This document shows, one piece after another, positions 34,573-42,110 of a stretch of DNA of 64,000 nt. This DNA is from Nonomuraea endophytica (GTDB taxonomy: Bacteria; Actinomycetota; Actinomycetes; Streptosporangiales; Streptosporangiaceae), in NCBI RefSeq assembly GCF_014203235.1, contig NZ_JACHIN010000006.1, positions 489,428-553,427 of the forward strand, written 5' to 3'. Both the position numbers and the translations under genes were made by a program. The number at the start of each line of letters is the position of its first letter. Within the stretch, counting starts at the first letter, position 1. Below the pieces are notes generated by a model. The model searched no databases and had not been told where the DNA came from. It was given only the letters and a program-made list of their open reading frames with translations.

Positions 34573-34901
34573 CCACCAACGACCTGATCCTCAAGTACCT
34601 CGACATCTGGAACGAACGTGACGCCGTCGCCCGTGAGGCGCTCATGCGATCCGTCCTCACCGAAGACTCGTTCTACTCCGACCCCGACAACGCGGGCCTA
34701 CATGGGCACGCGGAACTCTCACAGGCGATCGGCAAGGCCCAGCCGTCCTTCGGCGACCTGCGCTTCACCCTCGACACCGTGATCAGCACCCACCACGACC
34801 GCGCCCTATTCCTCTGGCGCCTCGGCACGGTCGCCACCGGTTACGACGTGGTGGAGTTCACCGGCGACCGCATCAGCAGCATCATCGGCTTCTTCGTATG
34901 A
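34569..34901 (+). CDS. SnoaL-like NTF2-fold protein
   Basis: A 110-residue NTF2-fold protein: helix LILKYLDIWNERDAVAREALM, then TEDSFYSDPDNAGLHGHAELSQAI, and strands DLRFTLDTVISTHHDRALFLWRL and DVVEFTGDRISSIIGFF. It overlaps the exporter stop by ATGA, so it is co-translated. SnoaL-like proteins may bind or modify small hydrophobic molecules, so a role linked to the exported compound is possible. It is related only by fold to the similar proteins at 9687 and 48928. Confidence 0.82.
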   Translation: MTTNDLILKYLDIWNERDAVAREALMRSVLTEDSFYSDPDNAGLHGHAELSQAIGKAQPSFGDLRFTLDTVISTHHDRALFLWRLGTVATGYDVVEFTGDRISSIIGFFV

Positions 34902-34974
34902 GCTAGGACGTCGCAACCGCCCACCACAAGATCCCCCAGACGGTACGGCACGGCACCCCCCGGACCACCGGCCT

Positions 34975-35008
34975 GACCCCGGCGGCCAGCGCAGGCGGCG
35001 CCGGGGTC
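34975..35008 (+). terminator. Hairpin terminator after the exporter operon
   Basis: Perfect 9-bp arms GACCCCGGC (34975-34983) and GCCGGGGTC (35000-35008) enclose a 16-nt GC-rich loop that can pair further. It lies 73 bases after the SnoaL-like stop, a usual place for termination in high-GC genomes. Confidence 0.5.
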
Positions 35009-35150
35009 AAGGACGGCCGGCGCCACCGAAGGCCACCAGCGAAGGGGTGTAGGCACACCCAGCGCCACGCTCGACGACCCACGCCACGTCCCTGACCTGA
35101 GGACATGCCGTGGACATACCACCGCCATACCGCCGCTGTTTAGCATCACT

Positions 35151-35182
35151 CGCGGTGCTCTGACCACAGGCGGAGCACCGCG
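35151..35182. promoter_or_regulatory. Inverted repeat upstream of the secreted-protein gene
   Basis: Perfect 10-bp arms CGCGGTGCTC (35151-35160) and GAGCACCGCG (35173-35182) with a 12-nt spacer lie 33 bases before the start at 35215, within the likely 5' leader or promoter. It may be an operator or an RNA hairpin. The rest of the 313-base gap after 34901 holds a terminator but no gene I can support. Confidence 0.4.
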
Positions 35183-35214
35183 AAGTTCTCGCTAACTGAC
35201 AAGGATCGAATTCC

Positions 35215-35676
35215 ATGCGGAAGCTCTCCCCCACGAAGATGCTCGCCACCGTTGTAGGGGTCTCTGCGGCCTTCGCCGTGCTGACGCCGGCCACGACCGC
35301 CACGGCCTCCACCACCACCGCCTCCTCGAGCACCTCTTCGGCCGGCTGCAAGGACAAGTGGAGCAAGCTGAACACGAAGGACGGCTTCGTCAGCTACGTC
35401 CTCAAGCTCTGCAGCAACGGCTACGGCGAGGCGCGCGGCAGCGTGACGGACACCAAGAACGACTCCTGGACGAGCGTGGTCGAGGTCTCCTTCAAGAAGA
35501 GCAACGGCGACGAGATCTACGGCGGATACAAGGAGGCCGGCCGGAACAAGGGCCACAAGAGCTTCAAATGGTCCACGACCCGCACCAACCTCGACCGGAT
35601 CACGATCAGGGCCAAGCGCTGCCTCCCGGGCACGATCGTGTGCAACAACACCAAGACCTACACGCTCTACCCCTGA
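35215..35676 (+). CDS. Small secreted protein of unknown function
   Basis: A 153-residue protein with a clear Sec signal (MRKLSPTKMLATVVGVSAAF ... ATTATAS) and a Ser/Thr-rich stretch before a mature domain of about 110 residues. The mature part has four Cys (in SAGCKDKW, KLCSNGYG and RCLPGTIVCNN) that could form two disulfides, and alternating Lys-rich strands (SFKKSNGDEIYGG, SFKWSTTRTNLDRITIRAK) suggesting a small beta-rich fold. I do not recognise the family. It has an AAGGA ribosome site at proper distance and its own upstream region, so it appears monocistronic and exported. Confidence 0.75.
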   Translation: MRKLSPTKMLATVVGVSAAFAVLTPATTATASTTTASSSTSSAGCKDKWSKLNTKDGFVSYVLKLCSNGYGEARGSVTDTKNDSWTSVVEVSFKKSNGDEIYGGYKEAGRNKGHKSFKWSTTRTNLDRITIRAKRCLPGTIVCNNTKTYTLYP

Positions 35677-35699
35677 TCCGCGGCGTGGCATTCGGGTGA

Positions 35700-35900
35700 G
35701 TCGTCCTGCTATCCATGGACGTACAAGCCGGTGACGTAGCGTCACCCCAGACCACCGCCAGTGGCGCATCGGCCGTTTGCGCCGGTGGAACCGGCGACGG
35801 ACAACCGGGGCAACGGCCCATACCACTGGCGGTGGTGGCAGAAAGGCAGACTCTGCCGGTGTCGGCTGCGGGCAGGTGCGCTCCATGTTTCCGCGATGCC
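35700..35900 (-). pseudogene. Possible ISL3-type transposase N-terminal zinc-finger remnant
   Basis: Within the 465-base stretch 35677-36141, which has no intact gene, the minus strand reads RVCLSATTASGMGRCPGC and then, after a frame change, FHRRKRPMRHWRWSGVTLRHRLVR. Together these resemble the CPxC ... RVHxRYxRxLxDLPWxGVxV zinc-finger start of ISL3 transposases. No terminal repeats, catalytic core or target duplication were found. This is a weak call; the rest of the stretch shows nothing I can support. Confidence 0.25.
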
Positions 35901-36141
35901 GTCGTGTCGATCACCGTGGGTAGCTCGGTGCGCCGAAACCATGCTCACTGTCGGCCTGACCCTGCGGCCGCCCGGCACCCGGGCCTAACCCACGCGGCCG
36001 GACCGAGGAAGCCTGGAGCGACGCGATACTTACCACCATCGACCACGTCATCGCCCCGGCCTGACCGCCAGGTTCATCGGCAAAGGCGCGGAGTTTCGGA
36101 GTTCTGCGATGCTGCCCCGCACATCGCCCGGAGACCTGTGA

Positions 36142-36654
36142 TCATTTCTCGTACGGCTCCGCGTCGATCTGCAGAACGTTCGCGAACTGTCCGAACATCC
36201 AGTAGTAACCGATGACTTGAATCAGCTCGACGATCTGGCGGTCACTCAGTTCGGCACGGACCGGCGCGAACTCCGCGTCGTCCACCGGCAGCCCGCGCGC
36301 CACAGCCGTCGCGAAGGTGAGCACGGCCAGGTCGATGCCGCTGAACCCGGAATGGTCGCCGAGGTAGACCGCCTCGCGCTCGTCCGCCGTGATCGGCACA
36401 CCGGGCGGATTGTGCCGAACGCGCAGATAGTCAGCGCCAAGCACGCAAGCGGTGGCGTTCGCCGCGAGTTCGCGCAGCCGCGCCGACAGCTCCAGCTCCC
36501 TGATCTGTTGCAAACCCACCTGCATGAGCGTCGCCGCGCTCGCCTCGGCGTGGGCGACCATCATGAACAGATGAGAGTTCGGCGGCAACTTCGCATGCCA
36601 CTCCCGCAGGTCATCGGGTAAAGCGGACATGTCTGCGTACGGGATACGGGCCAT
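36142..36654 (-). CDS. Carboxymuconolactone decarboxylase (AhpD-like) family protein
   Basis: A 170-residue all-helical protein of the CMD/AhpD family (HLFMMVAHAEASAATLMQVG, LSARLRELAANATACVLGADYLRVRH, and AVLTFATAVARGLPVDDAEF with a LSDRQIVELIQVIGYYWMFGQFANVL end). Many relatives carry a CxxC redox pair followed by His in the second helix; here the equivalent is a single Cys (TACVLGADY), so peroxidase activity of the AhpD kind is doubtful. It is divergent from a broken SDR gene with only 34 bases between them. Function unknown. Confidence 0.8.
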   Translation of the reverse strand: MARIPYADMSALPDDLREWHAKLPPNSHLFMMVAHAEASAATLMQVGLQQIRELELSARLRELAANATACVLGADYLRVRHNPPGVPITADEREAVYLGDHSGFSGIDLAVLTFATAVARGLPVDDAEFAPVRAELSDRQIVELIQVIGYYWMFGQFANVLQIDAEPYEK

Positions 36655-36688
36655 GCCCAGAGCCTAGGTGTACTTGGCCAAGATCTTG

Positions 36689-37415
36689 ATGACACGTGGT
36701 CGCAAGTGGCTAAAGACCGCGCTCGTCACCGGCGGCAGCACCGGAATCGGCCTCGCCACGGCCGTACGGCTGGCGGCCGAGGGCGCACACGTGTTCATCA
36801 CCGGCCGGCGCAAGACCGAACTCGACGCGGCCGTCGAAGCGATCGGCCCAGCGGCCACCGCGGTGATCGGCGACATCTCGAACCTGGCCGACCTCGACCG
36901 GCTCTACGACACGATCCGCAGCCGCGGGCCGGCCCGGAGGAGATCGCCGCCGCCGGAGAGTTCGCGATCGTGGCCGTCCCCCTCAAGGTCGTCCACGACA
37001 TGCCCGCCGAGGAACTGGCAGGCAAGATCGTGCTCGACACCAACAACTACATGGTCTGGCGCGACGGCCACATCCCGGTCATCGACTCGGGCGAGAAGAC
37101 GGTGCATGAGCTACGCCAAGAGCACCTTCCCCGGTCCAAGATCGTCAAGGCCTTCACCCACATCCAAGCCCCCGCATCACCACCAGGGGCAGAGCGGCGG
37201 GCGCCCCCGGCCGTATCGCGCTGTCGGCATCAAGCGACTTTCCCGAAGCCGTGGAACTCGTGACACGGCTGTACGACCAGTTCGGGTTCGACACCGTCGA
37301 CAACAGCCCGCTCAGCGAGTCGTGGCGCAGCGGCCCCGGTCAGCCAGCGTGGACCGCGCACGAACACCAGACCCGCGCCGAGCTGATCGCCAACCTCGCC
37401 GCCGCGCGACGGTGA
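36689..37415 (+). pseudogene. Chimeric remnant: SDR N terminus joined to NADPH-dependent F420 reductase C terminus
   Basis: Three reading frames in succession carry protein-like sequence. The first encodes an SDR N terminus with the cofactor motif TGGSTGIGLATAV and DISNLADLDRLYDTI, ending near 36925. The second enters the middle of an F420H2:NADP oxidoreductase (EFAIVAVPLKVVHDMPAEEL, AGKIVLDTNNYMVWRDG, SKIVKAFTHIQAP). A frame change at a C5 run (37169-37173) leads to its end (AGAPGRIALSASSDFPEAVE, GFDTVDNSPLSESWR, stop at 37413). Both parents are incomplete: the SDR lacks its YxxxK half and the reductase lacks its own Rossmann start. It looks like a deletion fusion between neighbouring redox genes, later frameshifted. 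Confidence 0.7.
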
Positions 37416-37441
37416 GCCTGCCGATCTCCACGGTGTGTGAT

Positions 37442-38599
37442 TCATGATGAACCGCAGGCCTCAGGGCACCGCTTGGCCTCGGGGAAACGCGAGGATGGTT
37501 CGTCCAAGACGGGCTGCCGCCGCGATTTCAGGTGCCGGTCGAGGAAGGCCGCCACGAGGGTGCGGGCGATCTCGGCACCACGCCGCGCGGGCAGCATGCC
37601 GTAGACGGGCTCGACGCCGAGGGAGGGCCCGATGAGCGGGATGTCGGTGAACGTCTGGTGCTCGGTGTCCGTCACCACGACCCAGCGCTTCCACCCGGTC
37701 AGCAGCTTCCAGTCACGGTCCCACGAGCTACCGCCGCCGGAGGGGACATGCTCCTCCGAGCCGATGAACATGAACGGCCGGGACAGCCCGCCCTTCGGAA
37801 TCCGGGCGTAGGTGCTACCGTTCATGTCGATCCCGGCGCGCAGGCGGGAGTCCTTCACCATGGCCCCCAGGGCGCTGCCCCCGCCGATCGACTGACCGAC
37901 CATCGCGATCTTGGAGCGGTCGATCAGGCCGGAACCGTCCCACTTGGCCGGCAACTGGTCCAGCACGAACGAGACGTCGGCCGCCCGCCCCTGAACCACC
38001 CGAGGGCCGAAGCCCGGATCGGTGTCGCTGTCACACGCGATGCAGTCGACCACCCGCCCGTCGGACAAGGTGGTGGCGTAGCTCTCGTAGGTGTGGTCGA
38101 TGCCTGCCACGACGTAGCCCCGGCTGGCCAGGTCCTCGGCCAGCGAGGTGAGTGAGCTGAGCGGTTTGGTGAAGCCGGGCGAGAGCACCACCAGGGGCAG
38201 TTTCTCCCCCGCGGGTTCGGCGTCCTCGATGGCGTTCGTCCGCGTCTTGCTCAGCGTGTCGTACGGCATGCCCGCGATCTCCGAGCCCTTCAGGAAGAGC
38301 TCAGACTCCTTGGGCGTCATGTACGGCGCCCGCCGCCCGTCCTCCCGCTCGGTCGGATACCAGAGGGTGACCTTGAGCTCTCTGGTCTTGACGTCGAGGT
38401 TCCAGGGGTCGGGGCGGGATTTGTCGTTCACGTGCAGGATGGTGGTCCCGACCCGGTGGTCGCCGGTGGGCGCGGGCAGGGCGGCAGGGCCGGTGGGCGT
38501 GGCCGACGCCCTGGCGGCCGGCCGGGGCGGCGCGGGCGCGGTGCAGGCGGACGCGGCGAGGACGACCAGTCCGGCGGCGACGGCCAGAATCTGTCTCAT
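37442..38599 (-). CDS. Lipoprotein alpha/beta hydrolase, PAF-acetylhydrolase-like
   Basis: A 385-residue exported hydrolase. The N terminus has a lipobox (LAASACTAP), so it should be anchored to the outer face of the membrane. The catalytic part matches PAF acetylhydrolase/dienelactone-hydrolase-like enzymes: LWYPTEREDGRRAPYM, oxyanion VVLSPGFTKP, the Ser elbow VGQSIGGGSA, Asp in GIDMNG or GSEEH, and His in TDTEHQTFTDIP. It is the last gene of the leftward operon that starts near 42007 and follows an S41 peptidase by 12 bases. It probably hydrolyses short acyl esters or lipids outside the cell. Confidence 0.87.
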   Translation of the reverse strand: MRQILAVAAGLVVLAASACTAPAPPRPAARASATPTGPAALPAPTGDHRVGTTILHVNDKSRPDPWNLDVKTRELKVTLWYPTEREDGRRAPYMTPKESELFLKGSEIAGMPYDTLSKTRTNAIEDAEPAGEKLPLVVLSPGFTKPLSSLTSLAEDLASRGYVVAGIDHTYESYATTLSDGRVVDCIACDSDTDPGFGPRVVQGRAADVSFVLDQLPAKWDGSGLIDRSKIAMVGQSIGGGSALGAMVKDSRLRAGIDMNGSTYARIPKGGLSRPFMFIGSEEHVPSGGGSSWDRDWKLLTGWKRWVVVTDTEHQTFTDIPLIGPSLGVEPVYGMLPARRGAEIARTLVAAFLDRHLKSRRQPVLDEPSSRFPEAKRCPEACGSS

Positions 38600-38611
38600 C
38601 GTGAGGTCCCT

Positions 38612-40030
38612 TCACTTCGCCAGCAGGCTCAGCGCCTTGGCCAGGGCGGGGTCGCGCCCGGCGGCGGCGTCGCGCGGCAGCGGGGGCACGTGGTGGTCGG
38701 GCGGCACGCCGATCCGGTCGAGCGTCTCGCGGTTGGGCCCCAGGTGGTGCCGGGTGGGGAAGGTCAGCGTGGTGTTGTTGCCGAGCTGGAACGGCTCGGC
38801 GGGGCCGGAGACGACGCCGGCGGTCCTGGTGCCGACCAGGTGGCCGATGCCCAGGTCCTTGACCGCGGAGGTGAAGTGCTCGCACGCCGAGGCGCAACTA
38901 CGGTCGGTGAGCAGCGCGAGCGGCAGCTTGAGCGGTTCGACGGTGTCGTCGGTCCGCAGGGCTTCGCACCTGGCGTCGACCGTGCACAGGTAGGCGGTGA
39001 CCTTGCCATGGACGAACGCGCTCACCAGCCTGATCGCCTCGGGGGCGCGGCCGCCGCCGTTCCCGCGCAGGTCCAGCACGACGCCGGCGAGGGTACGGCC
39101 GGCGCGCAGCCTGGAGATCGCCTTGAAGACCCGGTCGGCGGCGTCGGGCGCGAACCCGCGCAACTTGACATAGGCGATGCCGTCTTTCAGCAGTCGCGAC
39201 GTCACCCCTTGCAGGGCGGCCAGATCCCGCTGGTAGACGGCGGGCTTGAGCGTCACGCTCCAGCGGCGGCCGGTGCTCTGCCGCGTCAGCCGCAGCTCGA
39301 CCGGGCCGGCCTCGGGGTAGCGCGGGTAGAGGGCGGCGATCGCGGGGGTGGGCTTGTCGTCGATGAAGGGCGCCGATCCGTTGATCGCTTCGATGACGTC
39401 GCCCGGACGCAGTCCGGCGGCCTTCGCCGCGCCGCCCTCCACGGTGGTGACGAACAGCGGGGGCAGTGCGGCGCCGGGGTTGCCGCTCACCTGGGGACCG
39501 TTGACGCTCGCCTGGAGTCCCAGGCCGTATCCGTCGCCGTCGTAGTAGCCGGGGGGCGGCCCGCCGCTGCCGTACACCCACCTGGCGTGATTGTCGCCGA
39601 GGGCGGCCACCATCGCTTCGAGGGTGACGACGGCCAGCCGTTCGCGCAGGCCGGGAACCCGGTCGGCGATCTTCCGGTAGACGGCCTCGAACGCGGTCCA
39701 GTCGGCCGTGCGGTCACCGGTCAGCGCCGGCATGCTCGCCTCGGGCAGGTCACGCCCGTTGAGGTTGAGCTCCCGCGTCAACGCGGCGAACCCGGCGCTC
39801 AGCAGGGACCGGGCGTCCAGGGTGGCGCCGCTGTAATAGTTGCCGAGGATGCAGTGGTAGGCCTGCTCGACGACCTCGATCGTGGTGGGCGTCTGCGCCG
39901 GGATGCGGCCCTGAGGCGCCGCGCAGACCGTGCTCGCCGCCGTGCTCGACTCGCTGCGCGGCGTCGGCGCCGTACAGGCCGCGACCAGCAAGAGCACGAG
40001 CCCGGCCGTCGCGGCCCTGATGACGTTCAT
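38612..40030 (-). CDS. Lipoprotein S41-family (C-terminal-processing-like) peptidase
   Basis: A 472-residue exported protease. A lipobox (LLLVAACTAP) follows the signal segment. The order is a helical N-terminal domain (EVVEQAYHCILGNYYSG ... DNHARWVYG), a PDZ-like domain (LFVTTVEGGAAKAAGLRPGDVIEAING), then the S41 core with VVLDLRGNGGG and the nucleophile Ser within TDRSCASACEHF, followed by LVGTRTAGVVSGPAEPF. The ATG at 40030 overlaps the permease stop (ATGA). A diverged paralogue, frameshifted, lies at 49460-50802 (same DNHARW, DLRGNGGG and DRxCASACE blocks). The operon context suggests processing of something handled by the ABC transporter. Confidence 0.88.
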   Translation of the reverse strand: MNVIRAATAGLVLLLVAACTAPTPRSESSTAASTVCAAPQGRIPAQTPTTIEVVEQAYHCILGNYYSGATLDARSLLSAGFAALTRELNLNGRDLPEASMPALTGDRTADWTAFEAVYRKIADRVPGLRERLAVVTLEAMVAALGDNHARWVYGSGGPPPGYYDGDGYGLGLQASVNGPQVSGNPGAALPPLFVTTVEGGAAKAAGLRPGDVIEAINGSAPFIDDKPTPAIAALYPRYPEAGPVELRLTRQSTGRRWSVTLKPAVYQRDLAALQGVTSRLLKDGIAYVKLRGFAPDAADRVFKAISRLRAGRTLAGVVLDLRGNGGGRAPEAIRLVSAFVHGKVTAYLCTVDARCEALRTDDTVEPLKLPLALLTDRSCASACEHFTSAVKDLGIGHLVGTRTAGVVSGPAEPFQLGNNTTLTFPTRHHLGPNRETLDRIGVPPDHHVPPLPRDAAAGRDPALAKALSLLAK

Positions 40031-41088
40031 GACAGCCGCCTGCGGATCCACCAGAACGACAACCACGTCAGGCCGACGGCGAGCAGGGCGTAGATCCCGG
40101 TCTCGATCCACTGGAACAGCCAGAAACGCTCAAGGGGCTGATACGTCACCTGCTGCCGGTAGCCGAGCCGGTTGACCTCGCCCAGGCAGCCGTCCCCGCC
40201 GCCCGCCGCCGCGCTCCCCGGCGCGCAGGGCCCCGACGTCGAGGAGACGTTGATCACGGCCCCGGAGCCGCCGCTGCCGGCGGAGACCACGCGACCGGCC
40301 GAGTCGAGCAGTTCGTTGGTCAGAACCCACGAACCCGCACGGCCGGGAACGGCGTCCCGCAAGGTCAGCCGCGGAGCCGCGCCGCCCTCCCGGGGGATGC
40401 TGATGCTGTCCACGTTCGCCATGCTGAGCTCGAACGTCGCGGTCACCGGGGCGAGCAGATGGGGACGGACCATCGTCGGCAGGGCGAGCTGGATCGCGGC
40501 GAAGACGGCCAGCGTGAGGGCCATGGCGGGCAGCGTGCGCCGCACCAGCATGCCCACGACCACCCCGAGGACGAAGGCGAAAGCGGCGTACCCCATCGGA
40601 GCGATCCCCCGCGCGCCGAACACCAGCGGAGCCATCAGCGCCATGCCCTCGGCGGCCGACTCGTCCAGCGGGCCCGACCACCACGTCACGATGAGGCCGC
40701 ACAGACCCGCGGCGGCCACGGCGCTGAGGCCGGTGAGCCCGAGCTTGACCGCCAGCCAGCGGCCGCGGGTGATGCTCTGGTTCCACACCAGCAGATGCGT
40801 GCCCGCCTCAAGCTCGCGGGTGATCATCGGCGCCCCCCAGAAGAGCCCGACCAGGGCGGGCAGGAGCAGCACGACGAGGGTCATGGCCATGAACGGGAGC
40901 TGGTACTCGCCGAAGAAGCGGTTGTAGAAGTTGTCGCAGGTGTTGTCCGCGGTGCAGGCGGCGATCCCCGCGGAGAAGGTGGAGGCCAGTCCCGGGCCGG
41001 TCACGGCCAGGGCGACGGCCAGCACGCCGAGCGCGGCGGCCATCATCGCGGCCGAGCCGCGGAACTGGCGCCAGGTCAGCCAGATCAT
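40027..41088 (-). CDS. ABC transporter permease (ABC-2-like)
   Basis: A 353-residue membrane protein starting MIWLTWRQFRGSAAMMAAAL, the usual opening of ABC-2-type permeases paired with GntR/YtrB-like ATPases. It has six predicted helices; a large extracytoplasmic loop between helices 5 and 6 (from about residue 225 to 320) contains CAPGS ... GDGCLG and many Gly/Ser. It overlaps both the ATPase gene upstream and the S41 peptidase gene downstream by ATGA. Longer frames through this region are antisense artefacts. It probably forms a homodimeric exporter or lipid/peptide resistance pump with the ATPase. Confidence 0.85.
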   Translation of the reverse strand: MIWLTWRQFRGSAAMMAAALGVLAVALAVTGPGLASTFSAGIAACTADNTCDNFYNRFFGEYQLPFMAMTLVVLLLPALVGLFWGAPMITRELEAGTHLLVWNQSITRGRWLAVKLGLTGLSAVAAAGLCGLIVTWWSGPLDESAAEGMALMAPLVFGARGIAPMGYAAFAFVLGVVVGMLVRRTLPAMALTLAVFAAIQLALPTMVRPHLLAPVTATFELSMANVDSISIPREGGAAPRLTLRDAVPGRAGSWVLTNELLDSAGRVVSAGSGGSGAVINVSSTSGPCAPGSAAAGGGDGCLGEVNRLGYRQQVTYQPLERFWLFQWIETGIYALLAVGLTWLSFWWIRRRLS

Positions 41089-41948
41089 CGCCGCACCTCG
41101 TGCTTGTCCATGTAAGCCAGGACCAGGTCCTCCAGGCTGAGCTGGGTGACGGTCCAGGCGGAGTCGTGGATCGGGGCGTCGGCCCGGATCACGAACGTGC
41201 TCTGCCGGTCGGTGTGACTCTCGGAGACCACGTGCTGGTCCGCGGCCAGCCGTACAGGCTCGCGGCGCGGGCCGGTGAGGCGGTGATGGGTGGCCAGCAG
41301 CGTGTCGACCTCCCCGGCCACCTGGACGCGCGAGCCGACGAGCACGACCAGGAAGTCGCAGACCCGTTCCAGGTCGGAGACCAGGTGGGAGGAGAGCACC
41401 ACGCTGAACTCGTGCTCGACGGTGGCCTCCATCAGCCCTTGCAGGAACTCGCGGCGGGCCAGCGGGTCCAGCGAGGCGACCGGCTCGTCCAGGATCAGCA
41501 GCTCGGGCCGCTTGGCCAGGCCCAACGTGAGCGCGAGCTGGGCGCGCTGACCGCCCGACAGCTTGCCTGCCCGATGGGCGGGGATGAGACCGAGCCGCGC
41601 GATCCGCTCCCCCGCCATGGCGGCGTCCCAGCGCGAGTTGAGCCGGGCGCCCAGCCGCAGGTGATCGGAGACGGTCAGGCCCGCGTAGACGGGGGTGTCC
41701 TGGGCGACGAACCCGACCCTGGCCAGCTGCGCGGGGGTGGCGGCCGGCCGGCCGTCGAGCACGGTGATGCCGCCCGAGGTCGGTTCGAGCTGGCCGCTGG
41801 CGAGCTTCAGCAGCGTGGTCTTGCCGGCTCCGTTGGGACCCACCAGCCCGACGACGCGGCCGGCCGGGATGTCGAGCGTGCACTCGCGCAGCGCCCAGCG
41901 TCTGCCGTATTTCTTGCCCAGTCCCTGGGCCTGCAGGACAGCGTTCAC
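41085..41948 (-). CDS. ABC transporter ATP-binding protein
   Basis: A 287-residue ATPase with Walker A GPNGAGKTT, Q-loop FVAQDTP, signature LSGGQRAQLALTL, Walker B LLILDEPVASLDP and H-loop VLSSHLVSDLERV, so it should be active. The C-terminal 70 residues are an accessory domain typical of the YtrB/CcmA-like exporters. It starts with GTG overlapping the stop of a 20-codon upstream frame (GTGA) and is followed by the permease. It energises export of an unknown compound. Confidence 0.9.
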   Translation of the reverse strand: MNAVLQAQGLGKKYGRRWALRECTLDIPAGRVVGLVGPNGAGKTTLLKLASGQLEPTSGGITVLDGRPAATPAQLARVGFVAQDTPVYAGLTVSDHLRLGARLNSRWDAAMAGERIARLGLIPAHRAGKLSGGQRAQLALTLGLAKRPELLILDEPVASLDPLARREFLQGLMEATVEHEFSVVLSSHLVSDLERVCDFLVVLVGSRVQVAGEVDTLLATHHRLTGPRREPVRLAADQHVVSESHTDRQSTFVIRADAPIHDSAWTVTQLSLEDLVLAYMDKHEVRR

Positions 41949-42007
41949 GCCATGTCCTCCTGAGAGGTGGTCCGAAGGGTGGTCACGAAGATCACCGGCT
42001 TCTCCAT
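41945..42007 (-). CDS. 20-codon upstream ORF, leader-like
   Basis: Leftward ATG at 42007 encodes MEKPVIFVTTLRTTSQEDMA and stops at TGA overlapping the GTG start of the ABC ATPase. AGGAGGA within its 3' end is the ribosome site for the ATPase. Its position and translational coupling fit a leader peptide, or it may be the tail of a lost upstream regulator gene. I do not recognise the peptide; a GntR regulator gene would be normal in this place and is absent. Confidence 0.4.
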   Translation of the reverse strand: MEKPVIFVTTLRTTSQEDMA

Positions 42008-42015
42008 TTATCTAG

Positions 42016-42050
42016 TCTCCTAGTACTTTAGATCTATAGATGTTAGGAGA
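42016..42050. promoter_or_regulatory. AT-rich dyad in the ABC operon / sensor kinase divergent promoter
   Basis: Perfect 7-bp arms TCTCCTA (42016-42022) and TAGGAGA (42044-42050) enclose another perfect palindrome ATCTATAGAT (42032-42041). The region is strikingly AT-rich for this genome and lies only nine bases upstream of the leftward 20-codon frame at 42007. It probably includes the leftward promoter and an operator; the regulator is unknown because no GntR-type gene is adjacent. Confidence 0.5.
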
Positions 42051-42110
42051 TCATAAGGATCCGTTAGGCTGCCGTGACAGCGGAGGCGTGAGTGACTCAA
42101 GAGGTGGCGG

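Noticed and set aside
35677..36141. Complete insertion sequence
   Set aside because: Only a weak zinc-finger-like scrap is visible. No catalytic DDE residues, terminal inverted repeats or target duplication were found.
41089..41883. Extended upstream part of the permease frame
   Set aside because: It runs out of frame through the ATPase gene. The permease begins at 41088 with the typical MIWLTWRQFRG start and ATGA overlap.
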